This document shows positions 56,881-64,000 of a stretch of DNA of 64,000 nt, one piece after another (position 1 is the first letter of the stretch; the number at the start of each line of letters is the position of its first letter). The notes under the pieces are model-generated. The model was not told the origin of the DNA. It worked only from the letters and a program-made list of their open reading frames with translations, and made no database searches. The translations under genes and the position numbers were made by a program. The stretch comes from Isoperla grammatica (lineage: Eukaryota > Arthropoda > Insecta > Plecoptera > Perlodidae): assembly GCA_945910005.1 (NCBI GenBank), contig OX246739.1, forward strand, positions 878,501-942,500, written 5' to 3'.

Positions 56881-59800
56881 CCCAGCACAGTTTATACAAC
56901 CAGAAATACACAGGATATAATAAAAAAAAATACCCACTTTATAATACCCACTAGTAATATGACTCCATTTTATAAAAAAGTATTCATATTGCATCAAAAT
57001 ATTATTAATTGTCAATAAAATCAACGGATAGTACAACTAGGAAAACGCTCTGTTTGACGCGTTGATAAGCGAGCGCGTCAATATCTACGAACTTTCAATT
57101 ATTGGAAAACTATGTATAATAATCTACTATAGGCTAAATGATGTATAGTAACTCAGTACAATAACTGAATTGCAGTGGGGACAATGTTCTAAAATTGGTG
57201 CTAAACATTCTCTAAAAAATGTGCCTCGTTGGTTTGCCGACTAGAAAGTTACCGTTTAAATATGTATGTACATGGTTATTTTTATTGTATTCCTCGGTTA
57301 CATAAATAATATTTGAATAAAATTGCTATAATGTACATCCATTAAATCTAGGAACGCTACCAGTGATATTTATTTCGAATTACGGAGCTAATTGTTGATG
57401 TTATTACGTAATAACACCAACAGAATAGAAATAGGGTCTTTAACTTTCAGCGGTAGCGTATACAGGTTCCAAGCTCTTGTCAGCTGTAGATAGTTTATTA
57501 AAGATATTTTAAATTTATTTTAATAGAAATATTGCAGATGTATTGTTGGTGATATTTTTTAAAAATAATTTTCAACAGAATCAAAATTCCTAAAGTAAAA
57601 ATATTTCAAGATACAATAAGAATAGATCATTTGAATTGTCCCCCCTTATTAAATAAACACTATTATCTTAATTTACAATTCCAGTAATTGTTTGACGTTC
57701 TACCTTGTGTGGTTGTGGTACTTATTGTATATATACTGTGTATTGGAAGGCTGCGCTCAGAAGTTACACAAAGAACGAAATGTCTGAATCCGATGCCAAC
57801 GTAGGAACAGCTGTGAACCGAAAAGATAAACAATAAACATGGCAGTGACAGACGGCCAAGCTATTCTGGAAACATTTTCAAAACCTCTTTCGTGTATGTA
57901 CAACATTCCAGTTGGAATCTTACAGACGGAACATTCTTGTGGAATTCAAACTTTTCGTTGACGAAAATAGGATAGGATCATGTTATAAACAAACTCAAGG
58001 ATTGTGTATTGTTGAATTGTGTTCCAGAAACATATATCACGAAACCAGTTTAATTCGTTGCACGTTTTTGGTAAAAAAAAGAACGCGTCTGAACCTGTTT
58101 TCTGAAGCTATCGACGAAACCCTAGAAAATAAAAATACGTTTTCAAACGGTGCATTGAGTAATACTAACGTTACATCATTATTTTGATTTTCGTTTAGCC
58201 AAATTATTCTTTTGTGCTCTGTTTACCTAACGCAATCGGTTGAGCCTTCGTTTGTACCTCCACAACGACTAATTGATTGTGTTTCTACTTTCTAGCCAAG
58301 TTGGAGGCATCGACCAATACAGAGTTGTGTTTTAATCTATTTATCGAGTAGGCTAAACTTTAATCGTGCTACATTCACAAACATCGTTTTTCTATTCTAT
58401 ATTCAGTAATACAACAGTTGATTTGCCAAGGAATACAGTAATAAGTGTGATACAACATAACAATAAACAAATGTGGACTCATAAAGAATGCCGCACATGT
58501 CGGAAGGAGGTATAAAAGCCGTCCACAACTAGCCTAACCTTGAAGGTGGGATCCCAAGATGTGGACCGATAGCGGATAGAGAATGAAAATGTACCTATAG
58601 TTTCCAAACTTTGCCTTCACCCCAAGACAGTTTGGACTTGACAAAGTCCAAGGTAAACATTGTTGAAAGTTACCGAAACGTGCAACCGTGTGTGGAAGGC
58701 TCGTTCAACATAATGTTGATGATAATGTTATGTCAACTTGAGTTTATCGACTGTCGCTGTTAATGCCACCATCCATCAACACATTCAGGTCAGTTCATTG
58801 GAGAGACGTCAAGAATGTTGAGACAGTCGAAGATTGTGAACCGTAGACAGGGAGGCGCTCATACCACGCGTGTCTCTGTTATACGTGTCTCTAAGCCGTG
58901 TCTCTCTAAGCCAGGATATCAGCACACAACTGAAAGCTGGTGTCAAACTAAAACAACTAAGGCTGGACTCTACTGTACATATAAACATACTACGATATTT
59001 TCATGGAATAACCAAATGAATAATAAGAGAAACACTCTTCGGGCAGGTGGGAGGTATAGGGGAAATGCCCAGTTGGGGATTGATTTTATGGTTTTGGGAT
59101 TTTTACTTAAAATGATATAAAAAAAGTATTTCACACAAAACTGAAAACTGTCAACATAATTTAAAACTATTTGTGAAGTAACCAAAATAGCGCTCAATAA
59201 TTTAGTATTTGTGTTAAGTGAATGCTTTCGAAAGAAAAGAAATGTTTTAAGTATACTTTAAATTCATTCCTTAGTATAGTAGGTGTAGTTTAGTTCCGAA
59301 GCGTGGGATTAATCCCGGGTTATGATAGTTTATGCTTACTGGTATTTAAAGCCCATGTTTCGTAATCGCACATGTGAACAGGACTGAAAGCTATCAACCC
59401 TAGTGTGAGGTAAAGAGAAGAGCTTGAAGTACCGACTACGCAATGGACCAAGGTTGCATGAATACATAGACCTAGTCTGCACTCAAAGCGTGCAAAACTG
59501 TTTCAATTCCAACTTCAGCCGACTATAATAATATATTTCCCGAAATAACTCGCCATAAATCTGACTCAGCTCAAGTAATAAAGAACGAACCACGAAACCT
59601 AACTCACGGCGACTCTAAATTTATCTCTTCAAAGAATATTTTCACCGCTCACTTAAAAAGATGGTTTTACGTATTCGAGTGTCTAGCCAAGTTTCAGGAA
59701 TGTTCCTCACTTGATTCGACTAATTAAAAACGGGGTAAGTGAAATCTCGCGAATGTCGAGATTGTACCGCGACTATCTCGCATATGTCTGGGCGTGGTGT

Positions 59801-60550
59801 CGTGGCATACGCGACGTGCCTCTCTCTACATAAGGAATTCAACGAAACAATCTTGGCTGCTCTACCACTCATGCACGCATTCTCATCTAAATGGTCGCAC
59901 CCTACAGTGAGGAGTGATTGTCCTTATCATCATTACAGCCGTCTAATCTAACTGCTCCCGTCCCTTCTCTAAGGTGTGAACAGAATGATACCCAATCTTT
60001 CGGCAGTAGGCCTACGTAATCGCACATATCTCAGGGTAGAGAGAATAGAGTGGCGAGTTATTGGTGTGAAATCAGTTGCAGAGGCACTTTAGTTCGGCTT
60101 GTTGTTCCAGCCTGTGTAATAGCTTTGTTCTACTTGTATAAACGCAAACCATCTGTGATTCAAGAGGTTCCACCAGGACATTGAGGGAACATATCAGCTA
60201 CAAGATCAACCTTATGAGATCAGAAGTAGACTAGGAACTGTTTCATAGACTTCCTATATATTCCCTGTTTCAGTTTCATGGGTTACCCTTGTAAAATATT
60301 TTGGTTAAAATCCAACGCAACTCTCAAATAAGTATTGATATTGATTTATTGGCACTTTACATAATATTTGAAGAAAGAGCTCTGCAAAAGAACAGATAAC
60401 TTTAATATGCAAAGTCTTGCTCCAGCCTATGTTACGGTTGTCAGCATGCCTAGCATTGCAGGCAACAGTTGCCAACCAATTCAACATGCTGGTTATATAA
60501 CGTTTGCAATACGCGTCATCTTGGCATCCCAGTTGACTGTTGAGTAATGT
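56881..60550. other. AT-rich region, no gene seen
   Basis: Only short, unrelated open frames. Nothing matches a known domain. This stretch could contain a non-coding leader exon of the LIM gene. Confidence 0.45.
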
Positions 60551-60561
60551 TTAGTAGGTAG

Positions 60562-60690
60562 GGCTATCCCTGGTCTCTGATTGGCAGAACTGTTTGCCGG
60601 GCTGGCGTCGGACTTATGTCATAATGGCTATCCCTGGTCTCTGATTGGCCAAACTGTTTGCCGGGCTGGCGTCGGACTAATGTCACATCA
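60562..60690. repeat. two-copy tandem repeat of about 65 bp
   Basis: ggctatccctggtctctgat followed by tggc-aactgtttgccgggctggcgtcggact occurs twice in a row with few differences. Confidence 0.9.
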
Positions 60691-63400
60691 CAACCCACAC
60701 ACACGACATAATACAGCAATCAGCTAATCCCCTGAACCAGCAACAACATTGCAAGGTTTCTTTTAAGATGCAAGGAATTTACAATTATTAAATTAGTGAC
60801 ATATTGTCAGTCTTACAGTTGAAATAAGTTCACGATTTACAGTTAAAACTTAACTTGAGATAAAATACAAGTAACCTATCATTATTATTATTATTATTAT
60901 TGTTATTGTTTGGATTGGTATTTGCTTCATACAAAGTATGTAGACTCCCTAATATGTAATCAGACCACATTTTGTTTTTAGGAATAACTATAAGCAATGA
61001 TTTGAACCATCCAACCCACGTATTGAATTATAATGAAACCTATTAAATCAATGTGTCGCCATATTGTTTGAGCATCTTTGATTCAAGACAGAGATATGAT
61101 GTCAATGCCGCGTTGCCATGCACAAGTCCCTATTAATAGATTCCTGAAAATACAACAAGAGGTTTGTGTTTTATACGGCAAGTATTCAGATAATTTAAAA
61201 CCTCCAAATAAAATAAAAACACTACAAGTATTTGTCTTGAATGTTTTTAAATTTATAAAATTATTTCAAATCTACTTTTATAACGAACGTCCTGACATAA
61301 TTTTAATATTTCCTGTGGTTAATGACTTAATTTTATGACATAAATATAGCTTGGTCCATCTCTTCCCCTCTGCCCCCCTCCCCAGCCAGCACAACCAGAA
61401 ATAAACTGTTGGCACCATCACTAAAGCGCCCTCCAATACCAAAGAGTCGGCTTTCCTCTAAAACTGGGAAAACCTCTGAGACGCCTCAAAGTCTGCAACT
61501 GATTTATATTTACAGCCCATTACATGTTTCATGTTAACAGGCGCAAATAAGTAACAAACGATAAAAAGTAAATAACGAATCCAGCAACATTGTAGATTTG
61601 ATCAACAAAGTGGTTATGGAAAAGTTATGTGAAGGGGCAATATATGTATGTAAGGTGTGTCTATTGTGTCTATCCACATTACATTAGTAATGTCTAATAA
61701 GCAGTCAATGACTACGAATAGTTAATTATGAAATTATACACTTCGCACTCTTTTACCTACTGTGGTAAACCCGGTGGTAACCATATTTTCAGTAAATGAT
61801 ATAATTATATTATCTAACTAAACTATAGTATTTATGTTTGTGTTATTAATTTCTAACAATTACAGTTATTTAAAATAGGACTTTCAGTGTTCAAAAGGTT
61901 TCACTTATTTTCAGATGGCTTGATAATTGATATTTTAAGACAGTGTTTGATAAAGAAAGTCAAAACATTGTAAACAGTGAAATGTCCTATTGCTTGATTA
62001 ATGTAAAATTACTTTCATATATTTATGTTGATGAAATTAAAGTCAAATGTAGCTTATAGTCCTGATTTTTGTGTATCTAATTGAGCTATAAATAAAATAT
62101 ATTTGCTAGAAACTTTTACTTCGACGTCCTCCCTCCCCCCCGCCCGTTACCAAGGCGCACGATGTCGTATGGTGGTGAAGCTGCGTCTATTCCCCCCCCC
62201 CCCCCCCCCTCAAGAGAGCTGGTGAATCGCGTTGAAACATAAGTAATTCACGCTTGCGAACAGATGAACAAAGAAGCGGACAAAATTATTTAAGAGTTCT
62301 AAGAGTTATCGTCAAAAATACAACTTAAGCCTTGTCCTTATTTTTACATTGATAACATCACCTCCAACAATAAGAATATTCGATGCTGCTTCGTATATCG
62401 TATCATTGTACTAATTAGATAGATAAGCAGGTAACCGTAACCCACTAATCACCTCAAGCAAGATTTATCTGGTTTGTTGGAACCCCCAATCAATGCAAAT
62501 CTGTTGACTGTAGAAAATAATTTAAAGACGATGATATGGATTTTGATTCAGAAACAAATTTATCACAATAGAAATTCGCATTTGATTTTTTTTTTTGCAA
62601 CTGACAGTTTTGTCCATGTTATATAAATTCTGATTGGAGAATTTTGAAAACGAAAGTAAAAATTATCATTTGAAATTTTTTGAAAAATTTGAGTTCGCTA
62701 GCACAATTTATAAATTGTCATCAATTTTGAAACAAGATTTAAAATTCAAGTGACATTTAGAATTAAATGAATTCTGAAATTTTCTTCCACTCTTTGACCA
62801 GAGCACGGTTCTATGCTACGGCTTGCTGTCACTTGGTATACAAATGTACAACGCGTTAGGTTGTGTCACAAGTCCCGATATGATAACACACGATCTGCAC
62901 TCAGTTGTCACTAGCTGTCCGCACTTTGCACTTGGCTGCACCTACCTTGTCGGAGTGTCGTTGGTAGTGGTCGGTACTGGCCGGAATGCAGACGGAGATC
63001 TTCCAGACACTAACGACGGCTACCGCTTATTTCGAATGACTCGTAAGCAAGCCTGCTTCGCCTAGTCTTTGCAACTTACCTCCTTTTGCACACGGCACCA
63101 AACTTCTCACAAATAGAACTGTTGATCACATAAGGCTGCTATTTCAGGGGCCAAAAGTACAGCCAGGACCATGAAAATAAAATCAATGTGTAGTGTATTG
63201 AACGAATCAATAAATCCATGAACATCAATGGAATTATTTTATTTTTTACCGAAAATGTAAACCGTTCAAAATTTAGAAATCAAATGTTAACAAGTCCTAA
63301 TCCACTTCAGAATTTCATTAAAATACACTTTCTAACATTTACTTCTTCAAAAAGAGCTTGTTTTTACCCACGCACCGATTTATTATTTGTATGGTTTTTT
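60691..63400. other. AT-rich region, no gene seen
   Basis: No coding signal recognised. Contains an 18-nt C tract at 62192-62209. Confidence 0.45.
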
Positions 63401-63720
63401 GTATGCCCCCTACATGTTACTCTCAGCTGTTGTCCCGCCGCAGAGCCGTAAGGGCGCGTATGTCGACAACGGGGGCTGCATCTGCTCATGGCCTTGACTG
63501 TACCGGCGTCGGGGGCGAGGCCGCTTCTAGAACCCGTCATCGTGTTATACATAGCGTCCCGACGCTTCCATAAACCTGGCAATTGTTTGTCATCTTGCGA
63601 TGCATTAATCACACTCGCCACACTTCTCAAGGGGAGTCAGGTGTACCACTCGTCCTATAGTTGGTGCTCAAGCCAGCGACTCTAATCCCTGGAAGCTGAT
63701 ACTATTGCACTCGGGTAGCC
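63401..63720. other. GC-richer block with overlapping open frames, unknown
   Basis: A GC-rich patch in AT-rich surroundings carries short overlapping frames on both strands, for example plus-strand ARPLLEPVIVLYIASRRFHK followed by PGNCLSSCDALITLATLL. I recognise no domain. It could be an exon or a transposon fragment. Confidence 0.25.
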
Positions 63721-63726
63721 AGTAGG

Positions 63727-63756
63727 GGGACAGGGGGGCCAGTACCCCCCTGTCCC
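63727..63756. repeat. perfect G/C hairpin
   Basis: gggacagggggg and cccccctgtccc form a perfect 12-bp stem around the 6-nt loop ccagta. Confidence 0.85.
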
Positions 63757-64000
63757 AGATCACATCATTTTAACAAGTAAATATTCTAATTTTCAGCAAA
63801 TCAAAAGAAGTCAAGTCAAGATACAAAAGTAAATTCCTCATCAGAATGTTGGACTAAGGCTGAGCTACACATGTCATTAAAGCAGGACGTATAACTTACT
63901 TGCACTCTCCCACAACATTAAGCCTTTGACCAAAATAACCAGCCCGGCCGGTTTACGTCAAGAAGAAACGATAACTTGGCTGCTACATGATTTACGGGGT

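Overview
The window is eukaryotic nuclear DNA from an insect. The evidence is intron-split genes with GT..AG borders, insect-type protein families (a Tret1-like sugar transporter, two lethal(2)-essential-for-life type small heat shock proteins, a five-LIM Mlp84B-type muscle protein), many SINE, LINE and DNA-transposon remnants, and long satellite arrays. I cannot name the species.

Layout. 1-8740 is repeat-dominated: a 70-bp satellite (1-1158), a 109-bp satellite (2903-6290) and a ~912-bp composite repeat with embedded 119-bp tandem units (6817-8740). 9102-10566 is a DNA transposon with a second one nested in it. 11170-18156 (+) is a Tret1-like MFS transporter; seven exons are visible and the start exon is not found. 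20262-22008 (-) and 26613-28321 (-) are two paralogous Hsp20 genes with identical intron positions, separated by two hAT-like elements; a 5S-rRNA-derived SINE lies in an intron of the second. 29346-36923 (+) is the DNA-repair gene XPC/Rad4 in seven exons, with a pogo/Tigger-like element in intron 4. 39187-40200 is a decayed Penelope-like retroelement. 41888-55934 (-) is the Mlp84B-type gene: ten exons per transcript, plus two apparently alternative exon pairs in LIM2. 55935-64000 shows no gene I can support.

The genes are unrelated housekeeping, stress and muscle genes with no operon-like logic. The two Hsp20 genes are a local tandem duplication, share similar 3' ends, and both have a TGACGTCACA element beside a TATA box.

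The most unusual signal is that short tandem duplications repeatedly fall across exon-intron borders. I see seven cases, three in the Tret1-like gene and four in the Mlp84B-type gene, and two of them have grown into minisatellites carrying many copies of a 5' splice site. A second unexplained signal is the palindromic octamer TAGGCCTA: I count 19 exact copies, 17 of them between 18.4 and 38.3 kb.
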